Counted from the first letter of the stretch, positions 8,815-20,406 are shown. The stretch is 64,000 bases of DNA from Deltaproteobacteria bacterium (GCA_005774545.1 VAUL01000003.1:62001-126000); one strand, 5' to 3'. Made by a program: numbers and translations. Notes: a model not told the origin generated them from the letters alone.

Positions 8815-9021
8815 ATGTCGTTTGAACTGGCCATGCTGCTGGGATTTTTCGGAACCGTGCTGTTCAGTCTGCTGCCGGAGTCACCGGCGGCAACCGCAGT
8901 GGAGGATGATCACGGTGAACACTGCCGTCGCGATACCGGCGACAAACGAGTCAAGCTGACCGGACGGGCTGCGCATCACGGCAAGGTCAGTCGCCGGCGC
9001 CCAGGGCGCGCTGCCGCTTGA
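8815..9021 (+). CDS. Possible small membrane protein
   Basis: A 68-aa frame starts at ATG 8815 behind a strong ribosome site (GAAGGAGACGAAACC). The first 25 residues could form one membrane helix (LAMLLGFFGTVLFSLLP); the rest is highly charged (His, Asp, Arg, Lys). It lies in the space between divergent acnB and cheD, but its last 35 bases overlap the 3' end of cheD on the other strand. I do not recognise a family. The good ribosome site and hydrophobic start argue for a real gene; the overlap and the low-complexity Arg-rich tail argue against. Confidence 0.35.
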   Translation: MSFELAMLLGFFGTVLFSLLPESPAATAVEDDHGEHCRRDTGDKRVKLTGRAAHHGKVSRRRPGRAAA

Positions 9022-9541
9022 GAAGCACGGTCCCCTCGCCGGTGTGGAAGATGATCTTGCGCCCCGCCGGACCACCGACATCGCGGCCGACCACGGGGAT
9101 GCGATGCTGGTCGAGCAGCTCCATCGCCAGTTCGATGTTGCGCTGGCCGATGGCCAGCAGGCCGTCGGTCTTCTCCCACATGGACGCCCCGCCGAAGACC
9201 TTGGCGACCAGCTTGCTGCCGGCGCCGAGAGCCTGGACCTTCTCGATCAACTTGGCAATGGCGATGTTTCCGTACTTCGGCGTCGGCAACCCGTCACCGT
9301 TCCACAGCGGCAGCAGGTAATGGTTGATCCCTCCGACCCTCGCTGAGGAATCCCACAGGCAGACTGAAACACAGGACCCCAGCACCGTCGTCACCAGATG
9401 CGGGTCACGGTGGGCAAAGAGCGTTCCGGGATAGAGGTAGTGGCGCCCCACCTCCTCCTCGGCCGCTGCGGCTGGCGCACCACCAGCCGGATCAGAACCG
9501 TTCCAGTTCATCGCCCCGGTCGAAGAGGAAGAGGTTGGCAT
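8987..9541 (-). CDS. cheD: Chemoreceptor glutamine deamidase CheD
   Basis: 184 aa. CheD deamidates (and may demethylate) glutamines on chemoreceptor signalling helices. The catalytic Cys lies in VLGSCVSVCLWD and the His in GGINHYLLP; the third conserved block is YGNIAIAKLIEKVQALGA followed by KVFGGASM. The C-terminal GRDVGGPAGRKIIFHTGEG is also typical. The first 35 residues are an Ala/Ser-rich extension. The start is uncertain: ATG 9541 overlaps the preceding kinase-like gene by 50 bases, and ATG 9511 (MNWNGS) would shorten this to 20. It is the last gene of the cheB-kinase-cheD arm, which fits adaptation of the receptors encoded upstream. Confidence 0.93.
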   Translation of the reverse strand: MPTSSSSTGAMNWNGSDPAGGAPAAAAEEEVGRHYLYPGTLFAHRDPHLVTTVLGSCVSVCLWDSSARVGGINHYLLPLWNGDGLPTPKYGNIAIAKLIEKVQALGAGSKLVAKVFGGASMWEKTDGLLAIGQRNIELAMELLDQHRIPVVGRDVGGPAGRKIIFHTGEGTVLLKRQRALGAGD

Positions 9542-10376
9542 CCTGCGCCCGCACGTTTACCTCGACGGCCGGACGCGGCAGCATCAGAACGAAACGGCAG
9601 CCTTTGCTGGGGCGGCTGTCGAGATCGAGAGTCCCCCCCAGCAGTTCCGCCAGAGACCAGCAGATGCTCAGCCCCAGACCATGACCGCGGTGCTCTTTGG
9701 TCGTGCCGACATCCAGCTGCCGAAAGCGGTCGAAGATCGCTTCGCGATCGGCAGCGGCAATCCCCGGCCCGGTATCGGCAACGGCAATCTCCAGCAGCGC
9801 TTCGCGCTCTGCCGCCGTCACGGTCACCGTCCCGCCGGCCGGGCTGAATTCGACCGCGTTGGCCAGCAGGTTGCTGACGATGATCTCGACCTTTTGGGCG
9901 TCGGTCGGGAAAACCAGTCCTGCGGCCGCCTCGTTGCGCACTTCGAGCTGTTTTTCGGCGATGCGCCGGGAGAATTTGTCGAGGCAGCCGCTGATGACCG
10001 AGGGGACATCGACCCGGGCATAATCCGGCACGGCATCGCCGGCCTCCAGTTCGGCGGCCATGAAGATGTTTTGCAGCTGGAAATCCAGATTGAACGCTTC
10101 GGCGTAGATCATCGCCGCGGTTTTGAGGCACAGCTCGGGATCCTGCCGGCAGGCGGTCAGCTGCCCGGAGAGCCCCATGATCGCCGAGAGCGGATTATTG
10201 ATCTCGTTGCGGATATTGGAGAGGAAATGGCTTTTGACGCGCTCCGACTCCTGGAGCTTCTCGTTCATCTCCTCGAGCTTGCGGGTCACCGCGCGCAGGT
10301 CGGTCAGGGCGTTGCGATTGAACTCGAAACGCTGGCGAATCTCCTCGATCAGTTCCTCATCGGTCAGTTTGCTCAT
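9492..10376 (-). CDS. Histidine-kinase-like protein lacking the phospho-acceptor His
   Basis: 294 aa, soluble. A coiled-coil N-terminus (about 1-48) leads into a HisKA-like dimerisation helix and a well preserved HATPase domain: N-box VSNLLANAVEFSP, G1 ADTGPGIAAAD, and GHGLGLSICWSLAELLGG. In the H-box the expected His is Asn57 (SNIRNEINNPLSAI, where relatives read S-H-E-x-x-x-P-L). It therefore cannot autophosphorylate in the usual way. It could be a phosphatase or an allosteric partner, or bind ATP as a scaffold. It sits between cheB and cheD, so a role in receptor adaptation or in controlling a receiver of this cluster is plausible. ATG 10376 has GAGGTGGCC before it; GTG 10382 is less likely. 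Confidence 0.8.
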   Translation of the reverse strand: MSKLTDEELIEEIRQRFEFNRNALTDLRAVTRKLEEMNEKLQESERVKSHFLSNIRNEINNPLSAIMGLSGQLTACRQDPELCLKTAAMIYAEAFNLDFQLQNIFMAAELEAGDAVPDYARVDVPSVISGCLDKFSRRIAEKQLEVRNEAAAGLVFPTDAQKVEIIVSNLLANAVEFSPAGGTVTVTAAEREALLEIAVADTGPGIAAADREAIFDRFRQLDVGTTKEHRGHGLGLSICWSLAELLGGTLDLDSRPSKGCRFVLMLPRPAVEVNVRAQDANLFLFDRGDELERF

Positions 10377-10414
10377 GGCCACCTCGTTGCCTGCCGCCGT
10401 ATTTCACTCAGTCC

Positions 10415-13715
<3,301 letters not shown>

Positions 13716-13785
13716 CTTCACGCCATTGCCCCCCCGGAAAGCCCCGGCCGGCCGGCAGCGGTCGTCCCGATCTGCCGCAAGGCGC

Positions 13786-14190
13786 TCAATGGATGGCCGG
13801 CAGTACGGGCGGCTGGGTTCCGCCACCCTGCAGGCGGTCGATGAATCCGAGCAGGTCGCGCATGCGGAACGGCTTGCGCAGCACGTCCACGGCCCCGGCG
13901 CGACGGGCCTGGTCAAGCAGCGCCGGTTCGCTGTAGCCGGTCATCATGACGATGCGGGCCCGGGGAGCGAAGGCGAGGATCTCCGTGAGGCTCTCGACGC
14001 CGTTCTTGCCGGGGAGCTTGATGTCCATGAAGGCGATGTCGTAGGCGCGTTCGTGGAACATCCGGATCGCGTCTTCGCCGGTGTAGGCAATCTCCACTTC
14101 GCACTTGCGCGTGCCGAGGGCAATCGTCAGGCTCTCGGCAAAATCACGGTCATCCTCGACAACAAGCACCCTGGTTATATCCGGCGACAT
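13786..14190 (-). CDS. Single-domain response regulator
   Basis: 134 aa, one receiver domain with all key residues: acidic pair in VLVVEDDRDFAESL, phospho-Asp in DIAFMDIKLPGKNG, Thr in VMMTGYSEPAL and Lys in VLRKPFRM. The ribosome site GGGGGCGAA precedes ATG 14190. It is followed at 70 bases by a Cache-type histidine kinase gene, its likely phosphodonor. It is less CheY-like than the two CheY proteins of the region (different helix 4 / strand 5 sequence), so it may act as an intermediate or sink rather than on the motor. Confidence 0.85.
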   Translation of the reverse strand: MSPDITRVLVVEDDRDFAESLTIALGTRKCEVEIAYTGEDAIRMFHERAYDIAFMDIKLPGKNGVESLTEILAFAPRARIVMMTGYSEPALLDQARRAGAVDVLRKPFRMRDLLGFIDRLQGGGTQPPVLPAIH

Positions 14191-14316
14191 TTCGCCCCCT
14201 TGGACCCGCGATCTGTTCAAGCCATTGTCGAAATAATATCAAATATTTCTCAGCTGCCAAGCAAATTACTGACCAATCTGCGGAGAAATCACCGGTCGCC
14301 GGCCGGCGCCCCGGCG

Positions 14317-14811
14317 TCAGGCACAGAGGCTTTCGCCGGCATCCTGCGCAACCGCCAGCTCTTCGCTGCTGAACACCCGGTCGATCTCCAGCAGGATCAG
14401 GAACTGCTCGTCCACCTTCCCCATCCCGGCGATGAACTCGGTCTTCAGCTTCGTCCCCAGCCGCGGCGCCGGCTCGATCAGGTCGTCACGCAGTTCCAGC
14501 ACCTCGCGCACCGAATCCGCCAGCCCCCCTACCGTCAGCACTTCGCCGTCCACCGCCACCTCCATGACGATGATGCAGCTCTCCCGCGTCGCTTCGGCCT
14601 GCGGCAGCCCCATCTTGATGCGCAGATCGATCACCGGCACCACCTGCCCGCGCAGGTTGATCACCCCCAAGAGGTAATCGGGCGTCTGCGGCACCTTCGT
14701 CACCGGAACCAGGTCGAGAATCTCCCGGGCCCGCGTCACCTCGACCCCGAACAGCTCGTCACCCAGGCTGAACGTCACGTACTGGCGGCTTTCGCCGCTC
14801 GCCGTCGTCAT
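14317..14811 (-). CDS. cheW: Chemotaxis coupling protein CheW (copy 1)
   Basis: 164 aa, a single CheW SH3-like domain that couples receptors to CheA. Motifs include QYVTFSLGDELFGVEV, LLGVINLRGQVVPVIDLR, and GLADSVREVLEL. ATG 14811 follows GAAGGAGACGCGT; the longer upstream frame reads into the mcp gene and is rejected. It lies 13 bases after the stop of the CZB chemoreceptor gene. Its DNA is almost identical to the cheW at 19890-20393, with an unbroken 322-bp identical stretch; only the C-terminal residues differ (SLCA against SSTVAAV endings). Both copies follow an mcp gene, pointing to duplication of an mcp-cheW unit with later gene conversion. Confidence 0.96.
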   Translation of the reverse strand: MTTASGESRQYVTFSLGDELFGVEVTRAREILDLVPVTKVPQTPDYLLGVINLRGQVVPVIDLRIKMGLPQAEATRESCIIVMEVAVDGEVLTVGGLADSVREVLELRDDLIEPAPRLGTKLKTEFIAGMGKVDEQFLILLEIDRVFSSEELAVAQDAGESLCA

Positions 14812-14816
14812 ACGCG
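14495..14816. repeat. 322-bp exact repeat, cheW copy 1
   Basis: Identical base for base to 20077-20398. It covers most of the cheW coding sequence and the start codon; the flanking differences are at 14494 and 14817. Confidence 0.9.
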
Positions 14817-14824
14817 TCTCCTTC

Positions 14825-16612
14825 TCAGTACTGCTCGAAGTCATCGTCGAGATCATCCCGCCGGCCGGCGGCCTCCGCCGGCTTCCTCCCCCCCGCCACC
14901 GCCCCGCTATGGGCGATCTGCGGCTGAGCCCGACGGCCCACGGTTCGCCGCGCAACGGAGACCCCAACCTGCCTGCCCGCAGCAGCGTCAACAGAGAAGA
15001 AAGCAATCATCTCGGCCAACTGCTCGGCCTGGCCGGAAAGCTCCTCGGAGGTGGACGCCATCTCTTCCGAGGCCGAAGCGTTCTGCTGGATCACCGCATC
15101 CAGCTGCTGGATGCTCTTGGCGATCTGCTCGGCGCCGGCATCCTGTTCCCGGCTCGCCGCCGCGATCTCCTGCACCAGCTCCGCGGTCCTCCGGATGTTC
15201 GGCACCATCGCCGAGAGCATCTGCCCTGCCTGTTCGGCCACCGCCACGCTGCTGTTCGACAGTTCGTTGATCTCGCCGGCCGCCTTCTGGCTGCGCTCCG
15301 CCAGCTTGCGCACCTCCGCCGCCACCACCGCGAACCCCTTGCCGTGCTCGCCGGCGCGCGCCGCCTCGATCGCCGCGTTGAGCGCCAGCAGGTTGGTCTG
15401 CCGGGCGATCTCCTCGATGATGTTGATCTTGGTGGCGATCTCCTTCATCGCCGCCACCGTCTGGTTGACCGCCTGCCCGCCCGCACCGGCGTCCCTGGCC
15501 GACTGGATGGCGATTTTCTCGGTCTGGATGGCGTTGTCGGCGTTCTGGCGAATGTTGGCGGTCATCTGCTCGATGCTGCTCGACGCCTCTTCTGCCGCCG
15601 CCGCCTGCTCCGAGGCCCCTTGCGACATCTCTTCCGAGGACGCGCTCATCGCCTGGGAGCCGGAAGAGACGTTCTCCACCGCCCCACGCACCTGGCCGAT
15701 CACCTCGCGCAGCTTCTCGACCATCCGGGAGAGCGCCCGGCCGAGCTGGTCCTTCTCCGAGGCCAGCTGCACCTCGACCCGGAGGTTCCCCTTCGCGATC
15801 TCCTCGGCCACGGCCGCCTGGCGGGCCAGGCCGTCGGCCATGCCGTCGAGGGCGACGGCCAGCTGGCCGATCTCGTCCCTGCGCTGCATGTTCAGGCGCG
15901 CGCTGAAATCGCCGCGGGCGATCTGCTCGACCAGGACTACCCCCTGCGCCAGGGGCCGCGTGATGCCGCGAACGATGAACACTGTCAGCAGCACACCGAC
16001 CACCAGCGAGATGATGCCGACGGTCACCAGCCGGTTGCGGAAGGAGCCGGCATTGGCGATCATCGCTTCGTCGGAGAGAATGCTGGCGCGGGCCACATCA
16101 TTGATCTTTTTCAGGTGGGCCTGCACGTCCATCAACGCCGGAAGGGTTTCGTCCCGATAGATCGCCGCAAAGACCTGCTTGCTGCCGCCGCCGGCACCGG
16201 CTTCGCTGATGTGCTGGGCGGACTGGTGCAGACGCTGGTGGGGCTGCTCGATCTCCGCCAGTTCCTGCTTGATCGCCGGGATCTGCGCTTCGATCTGGGC
16301 CCGCTCGTCACTGTAGTACCATTTGCCGAACTTGCAGTTGTGATGGTCGAGTTCGACGCCGAGCTTCTGCTGCTGGTCGTCGATGATGAAATTGGCGACG
16401 TTCTTCGCCCAGTTGAGATGGTCGATCTCGCGCTGCAGCAGATTCGCGGTCAGCTGGTTGCCGAGAATCACCTGTTTGCCTTCCTCGACACCGCTGGTCA
16501 AGCCGCGGATGCCGACCAGGCAGACCACCCCGGTGAGCACCAGCAAGAGTCCCGAAAGCAATCCGAGTTTTTGCGCCATGCGCATGTTCTGCAGCCAGCT
16601 TGCCATTGTCAT
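14825..16612 (-). CDS. Methyl-accepting chemotaxis protein with periplasmic CZB zinc domain
   Basis: 595-aa chemoreceptor. TM1 lies about residues 15-35. The periplasmic region holds a CZB (chemoreceptor zinc-binding) motif: His65 in DHLNWA, Cys93 in CKFGKWYY, and His125/His129 in PHQRLH, the 3His-1Cys set known to bind Zn. TM2 ([15 protein letters not shown]) leads to HAMP and then the signalling hairpin with tip [20 protein letters not shown]. The C-terminus ends DDDFEQY, which fits the aromatic-x-x-aromatic tether that recruits CheR/CheB/CheD. CZB domains are more usually cytoplasmic and C-terminal, so this position is notable. ATG 16612 follows AAAGGGGC. A sigma-54-type promoter lies 104 bases upstream, and cheW follows directly. 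Confidence 0.92.
   Translation of the reverse strand: MTMASWLQNMRMAQKLGLLSGLLLVLTGVVCLVGIRGLTSGVEEGKQVILGNQLTANLLQREIDHLNWAKNVANFIIDDQQQKLGVELDHHNCKFGKWYYSDERAQIEAQIPAIKQELAEIEQPHQRLHQSAQHISEAGAGGGSKQVFAAIYRDETLPALMDVQAHLKKINDVARASILSDEAMIANAGSFRNRLVTVGIISLVVGVLLTVFIVRGITRPLAQGVVLVEQIARGDFSARLNMQRRDEIGQLAVALDGMADGLARQAAVAEEIAKGNLRVEVQLASEKDQLGRALSRMVEKLREVIGQVRGAVENVSSGSQAMSASSEEMSQGASEQAAAAEEASSSIEQMTANIRQNADNAIQTEKIAIQSARDAGAGGQAVNQTVAAMKEIATKINIIEEIARQTNLLALNAAIEAARAGEHGKGFAVVAAEVRKLAERSQKAAGEINELSNSSVAVAEQAGQMLSAMVPNIRRTAELVQEIAAASREQDAGAEQIAKSIQQLDAVIQQNASASEEMASTSEELSGQAEQLAEMIAFFSVDAAAGRQVGVSVARRTVGRRAQPQIAHSGAVAGGRKPAEAAGRRDDLDDDFEQY
15375..15649. repeat. 275-bp exact repeat in mcp signalling domain
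   Basis: Identical to 18428-18702 in the neighbouring mcp. It encodes the signalling tip and the flanking helix. Confidence 0.9.
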
Positions 16613-16715
16613 GCCCCTTTCTTTCCGGCCTATTCGATCCATCGCCATCTGCTCGCATTCAAGACAGGAATGATGTCTTCCCGGCTTTGTCCCGAAACCT
16701 CGGCAATGATCGATC

Positions 16716-16730
16716 GCATGGAGCATGCCA
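16716..16730 (-). promoter_or_regulatory. Sigma-54 (-24/-12) promoter for mcp-cheW arm
   Basis: Minus-strand TGGCATGCTCCATGC matches the consensus TGGCACG-N4-TTGC: GG at -24 and GC at -12 with the exact 10-base spacing. It lies 104 bases before the mcp start at 16612. The surrounding region 16731-16840 is AT-rich. A pair of enhancer-like elements lies 165-230 bases further upstream. Confidence 0.7.
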
Positions 16731-16895
16731 ATCATTAATTATTACAAATTTACTGTCATATCTGCACATTACAATACAATCGCGATTCTTCGGCAGTTCA
16801 TGGGGATTTCTTCGTTCCGGGAAAAATTTTCTAGGCGCAGGGAAGAATGGAATTGACCGATGTGAACAAAGAGCGGCACAACCCGGCGCAAGCAT

Positions 16896-16946
16896 CGGCG
16901 ACACACATGTGTGCCTGACCGGCAGTCGGCGCGACACACATGTGCC
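16896..16946. repeat. Pair of CACACATGTG elements, candidate enhancer (UAS)
   Basis: ACACACATGTG occurs at 16901-16911 and again at 16934-16944, 33 bases (about three helical turns) apart, each within a partly palindromic context (GGC...ACACACATGTGTGCC in the first). They lie in the non-coding stretch between a terminator and the sigma-54 promoter of the CZB receptor gene. A related pair is at 27804-27852. Binding by the sigma-54 activator encoded at 27851-29545 is inferred. Confidence 0.5.
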
Positions 16947-16948
16947 AC

Positions 16949-16985
16949 AAAAGAGCGGGGCAGCATAATGCTGCCCCGCTCTTTT
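16949..16985. terminator. Strong bidirectional terminator
   Basis: AAAAGAGCGGGGCAGCA pairs with TGCTGCCCCGCTCTTTT, giving a long GC-rich stem flanked by A and T runs. It closes the long cheY-to-phnD transcript on the minus strand before the next promoter region. The rest of 16613-17038 holds the sigma-54 promoter and the enhancer-like pair; no gene was seen there. Confidence 0.88.
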
Positions 16986-17038
16986 GCTTCAGCGGCCGGG
17001 CAACTGCCGGCCTTACCCGATCAGCCAAAAAAACCGTC

Positions 17039-17836
17039 TTACCATTTGTAGGAGAGCGGATCGATCTTCCCCTGCATCATCAGCCCGAGGGAGAAGTTGA
17101 GCTGGCTGTTGTTGAACGGCTTGATGTTGGCTCCCTGGCCGAAAGCCGCCGAATTCGACAGCGCCGCCGCCTTGATCTTGTCGGCGAGGGCCGCGGGAAC
17201 TTCGCTGGAGGCGGTCAGCACGTTGTCGGGGTTCTTCTTCTCGGAAACCTTCGGCACCTCGTAGACCTTCAGCCCCTTGTACTTGTCCTTGTTGGACTGC
17301 CACCAGCCGTCCTTGACCATGGCGGCCTTGGCCTTCCCGGAAACCAGCGCTTCGACGGCGGCCCCATGGCTGAGCACGCCGATCGAGGCCTTGCCGCCGG
17401 TCGCGGCCTTGGCGCAGGACTCGCCGGAAGAGGCGCCGATGGCGTAGGCGATGGCGCCCGGCGACGAGGCGAGGATCTGCTGGGGATCATCCTCGGCCTT
17501 GTAGATCATGACCCCGGCGTACAGCTCCTTGCCGTCGGCATTCTGGACGAGCGCGGTCCCCATCTTGCGGGCGACGATGATCGCCTGGACGAAGGAGCCG
17601 GCGTAAACCAGGTTCATTTCTTTCCCGCCGAAGGCATCGAGGATCTCGGCATAGGAGTTGGCGACGCGCGGCTTGACATCGGCGCCGCTCGCCTTGCTCA
17701 GGGCCTCGGTGAGCACCTTGGCCTGATCCATGCTCTTCCCGGGGGCAAACCAGCAGGTCACCTGCTCGGCAGCCAGCGCGGAACCGACCGGGAGACACCA
17801 CAACACCAGCAGCAACAGGGCAATCCAACGCTTCAT
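17039..17836 (-). CDS. PhnD-like periplasmic substrate-binding protein
   Basis: 265 aa with a signal peptide (MKRWIALLLLVLWCLPVG, cleavage after SALA). The mature protein is a type-2 periplasmic binding fold of the phosphate/phosphite/phosphonate (PhnD/PtxB) kind: FAPGKSMDQAKVLTEALS, the block LVYAGSFVQAIIVARK, and SHGAAVEALVSGKAKAA. No ABC permease or ATPase gene is nearby. It directly follows an mcp gene and precedes the transcript's terminator, so it may present a ligand to a chemoreceptor rather than serve uptake. The substrate cannot be read from sequence. ATG 17836 is preceded by AAAAGGAGAAATTGATT; TTG 17842 is less likely. Confidence 0.82.
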   Translation of the reverse strand: MKRWIALLLLVLWCLPVGSALAAEQVTCWFAPGKSMDQAKVLTEALSKASGADVKPRVANSYAEILDAFGGKEMNLVYAGSFVQAIIVARKMGTALVQNADGKELYAGVMIYKAEDDPQQILASSPGAIAYAIGASSGESCAKAATGGKASIGVLSHGAAVEALVSGKAKAAMVKDGWWQSNKDKYKGLKVYEVPKVSEKKNPDNVLTASSEVPAALADKIKAAALSNSAAFGQGANIKPFNNSQLNFSLGLMMQGKIDPLSYKW

Positions 17837-17886
17837 AATCAATTTCTCCTTTTGGGTGAGTTGACGGGCGGTTTACGGCCGCTCCG

Positions 17887-19653
17887 CTAAAATTGCTCGA
17901 ACTCCTCGTCAAGCTGATCCTTCCCGACCGGATGCGCCGGATCGGCCGACGCCTCCATCCTCTCCTCCTTACCCGCCAGGTGAGCGATCCGCGCCGCGGC
18001 AGCGCGCTTCCTGCCTGACGGAGCCGCCTGAGCACCCTCGGCAAGCGTGAAGAAACCGATGATCCCCGCCAACTGCTCGGCCTGACCGGAAAGCTCCTCG
18101 GCCGTCGAGGCCATCTCCTCGGAAGCCGAAGCGTTTTGCTGTATCACCGAGTCCAGCTGCTGGATGCTCTTGGCAATTTGCTCCGCGCCGGCATCCTGCT
18201 CGCGGCTCGCCGCGGCGATCTCCTGCACCAGTTCGGCGGTCTTCTGGATGCCGGGGAGGATGGACGCCAGCATCTGCCCGGCCTGCACCGCGACCGCCAC
18301 GCTGCTGGTGGACAGCTCGTTGATCTCCCCGGCCGCCTTCTGGCTGCGCTCGGCCAGCTTGCGCACCTCCGCCGCCACAACGGCGAAGCCGCGGCCGTGC
18401 TCGCCGGCGCGCGCTGCCTCGATCGCGGCGTTGAGCGCCAGCAGGTTGGTCTGCCGGGCGATCTCCTCGATGATGTTGATCTTGGTGGCGATCTCCTTCA
18501 TCGCCGCCACCGTCTGGTTGACCGCCTGCCCGCCCGCACCGGCGTCCCTGGCCGACTGGATGGCGATTTTCTCGGTCTGGATGGCGTTGTCGGCGTTCTG
18601 GCGAATGTTGGCGGTCATCTGCTCGATGCTGCTCGACGCCTCTTCTGCCGCCGCCGCCTGCTCCGAGGCCCCTTGCGACATCTCTTCCGAGGACGCGCTC
18701 ATTGCCTGGGACCCGGAAGAGACATTCTCCACCGCGCCGCGCACCTGGCCGATGATCTCCCGCAGCTTGGCCACCATGCTCGCCAGCGAGCGCAAAAGTT
18801 CGTCCTCGGCGGAGCGCTCCTTGATCTCGACCCGCAGATCTCCCTGCGAGATCAGGCCGGCGGCACGCACCACTTCGCGATTCGCCTCGACCATTTCCTG
18901 CATCGCCGCCAGCAGCTGCCCGGTTTCATCGGCAGTGGCGCGCGGGATCTCCATGGTCAGGTCACCGACCGCCATGCGGCGGGCGGTGTCCACGGCGATA
19001 CTCAGCGGGCGGACGATGGAGCGGGTGATGATGGTGGCGATCAGGACACCGGCAACCAGCGCGACCAGGCCGAGGATCGACTGCATGAGCTTGACCTGCA
19101 GCGAAGAGCGCTGGATATCGGCGGTGGCGGCCTTGATCGCCTCCACATGGGCATCGCGGAACGCGTTGATGGTGGTGAGTAGCGTCGCGGCACTGCGTTC
19201 GAACTCGGCCATGACGCTGTCGCCGGCCTCCTTGCCGTCATTGCCGTAGGCCAGCATCATCCGCTGCCCAGTATTGTAGAGGTCCTCGACCTGGACGATC
19301 ATCTTGTCCATGAGCTGGACGTTGGCCGCATCGTTCTGCTTTTGATAATACGCCTTGAATTCCTCGGCGTTCTTCTTGAACTCCTCAAGGAGATTCTTGG
19401 CATCCTGGGCCGCGCCGAGGATGTCGCTGGTCAGGGAGGCATCGGTCATGTACTGCTGGATCTGGATGGCCGAAACCGCCATCTGCGCAGCCTTGAGGGT
19501 GTCGGGAAGCTCTTGCTCCGCCACCTCGCGCACCCGCTCGTCGACGGTCCCGAGCGACCAGAAGGTGACCAGTACCGTCAGGAACATCATCACCAGCACC
19601 GCACCGAAGCCGATGCTCATCTTTTTGCCGACATTCAAATCGCTAAAAACCAT
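17887..19653 (-). CDS. Methyl-accepting chemotaxis protein (four-helix-bundle sensor)
   Basis: 588 aa. TM1 about 13-32 ([19 protein letters not shown]), an all-helical periplasmic sensor of about 160 residues (4HB/HBM-like), and TM2 ([17 protein letters not shown]). HAMP ([18 protein letters not shown]) and a second HAMP-like unit ending in [10 protein letters not shown] lead to the conserved signalling hairpin. The C-terminus ends EEFEQF, matching the aromatic-x-x-aromatic tether for adaptation enzymes. GGGAGACGG lies before ATG 19653. Its signalling domain shares a 275-bp exact DNA block with the CZB receptor. It lies between cheW (upstream) and the PhnD-like gene (downstream, 50 bases), and the latter may be its binding protein. 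Confidence 0.92.
   Translation of the reverse strand: MVFSDLNVGKKMSIGFGAVLVMMFLTVLVTFWSLGTVDERVREVAEQELPDTLKAAQMAVSAIQIQQYMTDASLTSDILGAAQDAKNLLEEFKKNAEEFKAYYQKQNDAANVQLMDKMIVQVEDLYNTGQRMMLAYGNDGKEAGDSVMAEFERSAATLLTTINAFRDAHVEAIKAATADIQRSSLQVKLMQSILGLVALVAGVLIATIITRSIVRPLSIAVDTARRMAVGDLTMEIPRATADETGQLLAAMQEMVEANREVVRAAGLISQGDLRVEIKERSAEDELLRSLASMVAKLREIIGQVRGAVENVSSGSQAMSASSEEMSQGASEQAAAAEEASSSIEQMTANIRQNADNAIQTEKIAIQSARDAGAGGQAVNQTVAAMKEIATKINIIEEIARQTNLLALNAAIEAARAGEHGRGFAVVAAEVRKLAERSQKAAGEINELSTSSVAVAVQAGQMLASILPGIQKTAELVQEIAAASREQDAGAEQIAKSIQQLDSVIQQNASASEEMASTAEELSGQAEQLAGIIGFFTLAEGAQAAPSGRKRAAAARIAHLAGKEERMEASADPAHPVGKDQLDEEFEQF
18428..18702. repeat. 275-bp exact repeat in mcp signalling domain (second copy)
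   Basis: Partner of 15375-15649, identical along its full length. Confidence 0.9.
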
Positions 19654-19889
19654 AACTCAGCCGTCTCCCTTGAGGATTTGTTTTCATGCCGGCGTACCAA
19701 ACCGAAAGCAGGCGTTCATTTTCGGTTTCTGCCGGGCTGGTTCACCCTCGATAGCCTGCCAAAATCCCCACAATCAGCACATGGCACTTCAAGAATCCCT
19801 TAGGGGCAGCGACCCGGCAATGACAGACCGGGAGAACTTAGTCCGTCCCGATCCGGTCATCAAACCCAGTGCAAACAACACCATCTGTG

Positions 19890-20393
19890 TCAAACCGCGG
19901 CCACGGTCGACGATTCCCCCGAAGCCTGCACGACCGCCAGCTCTTCGCTATTGAACACCCGGTCGATCTCCAGCAGGATCAGGAACTGCTCGTCAACCTT
20001 CCCCATCCCGGCGATGAACTCGGTCTTCAGCTTCGTCCCCAGTCGCGGCGCCGGCTCGATCAGGTCGTCACGCAGCTCCAGCACCTCGCGCACCGAATCC
20101 GCCAGCCCCCCTACCGTCAGCACTTCGCCGTCCACCGCCACCTCCATGACGATGATGCAGCTCTCCCGCGTCGCTTCGGCCTGCGGCAGCCCCATCTTGA
20201 TGCGCAGATCGATCACCGGCACCACCTGCCCGCGCAGGTTGATCACCCCCAAGAGGTAATCGGGCGTCTGCGGCACCTTCGTCACCGGAACCAGGTCGAG
20301 AATCTCCCGGGCCCGCGTCACCTCGACCCCGAACAGCTCGTCACCCAGGCTGAACGTCACGTACTGGCGGCTTTCGCCGCTCGCCGTCGTCAT
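19890..20393 (-). CDS. cheW: Chemotaxis coupling protein CheW (copy 2)
   Basis: 167 aa, same fold and role as the copy at 14317-14811 and nearly identical up to residue 149; the tails then diverge. It starts 13 bases after the preceding mcp stop, with GAAGGAGGCGCGT as ribosome site. Because the receptor-contact and CheA-contact surfaces are the same in the two proteins, they are probably interchangeable, and dosage or operon position may be the reason both are kept. The 236 bases between this gene and the next mcp start (19654-19889) hold no gene that I can support. Confidence 0.96.
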   Translation of the reverse strand: MTTASGESRQYVTFSLGDELFGVEVTRAREILDLVPVTKVPQTPDYLLGVINLRGQVVPVIDLRIKMGLPQAEATRESCIIVMEVAVDGEVLTVGGLADSVREVLELRDDLIEPAPRLGTKLKTEFIAGMGKVDEQFLILLEIDRVFNSEELAVVQASGESSTVAAV

Positions 20394-20398
20394 ACGCG
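20077..20398. repeat. 322-bp exact repeat, cheW copy 2
   Basis: Partner of 14495-14816. Confidence 0.9.
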
Positions 20399-20406
20399 CC
20401 TCCTTC

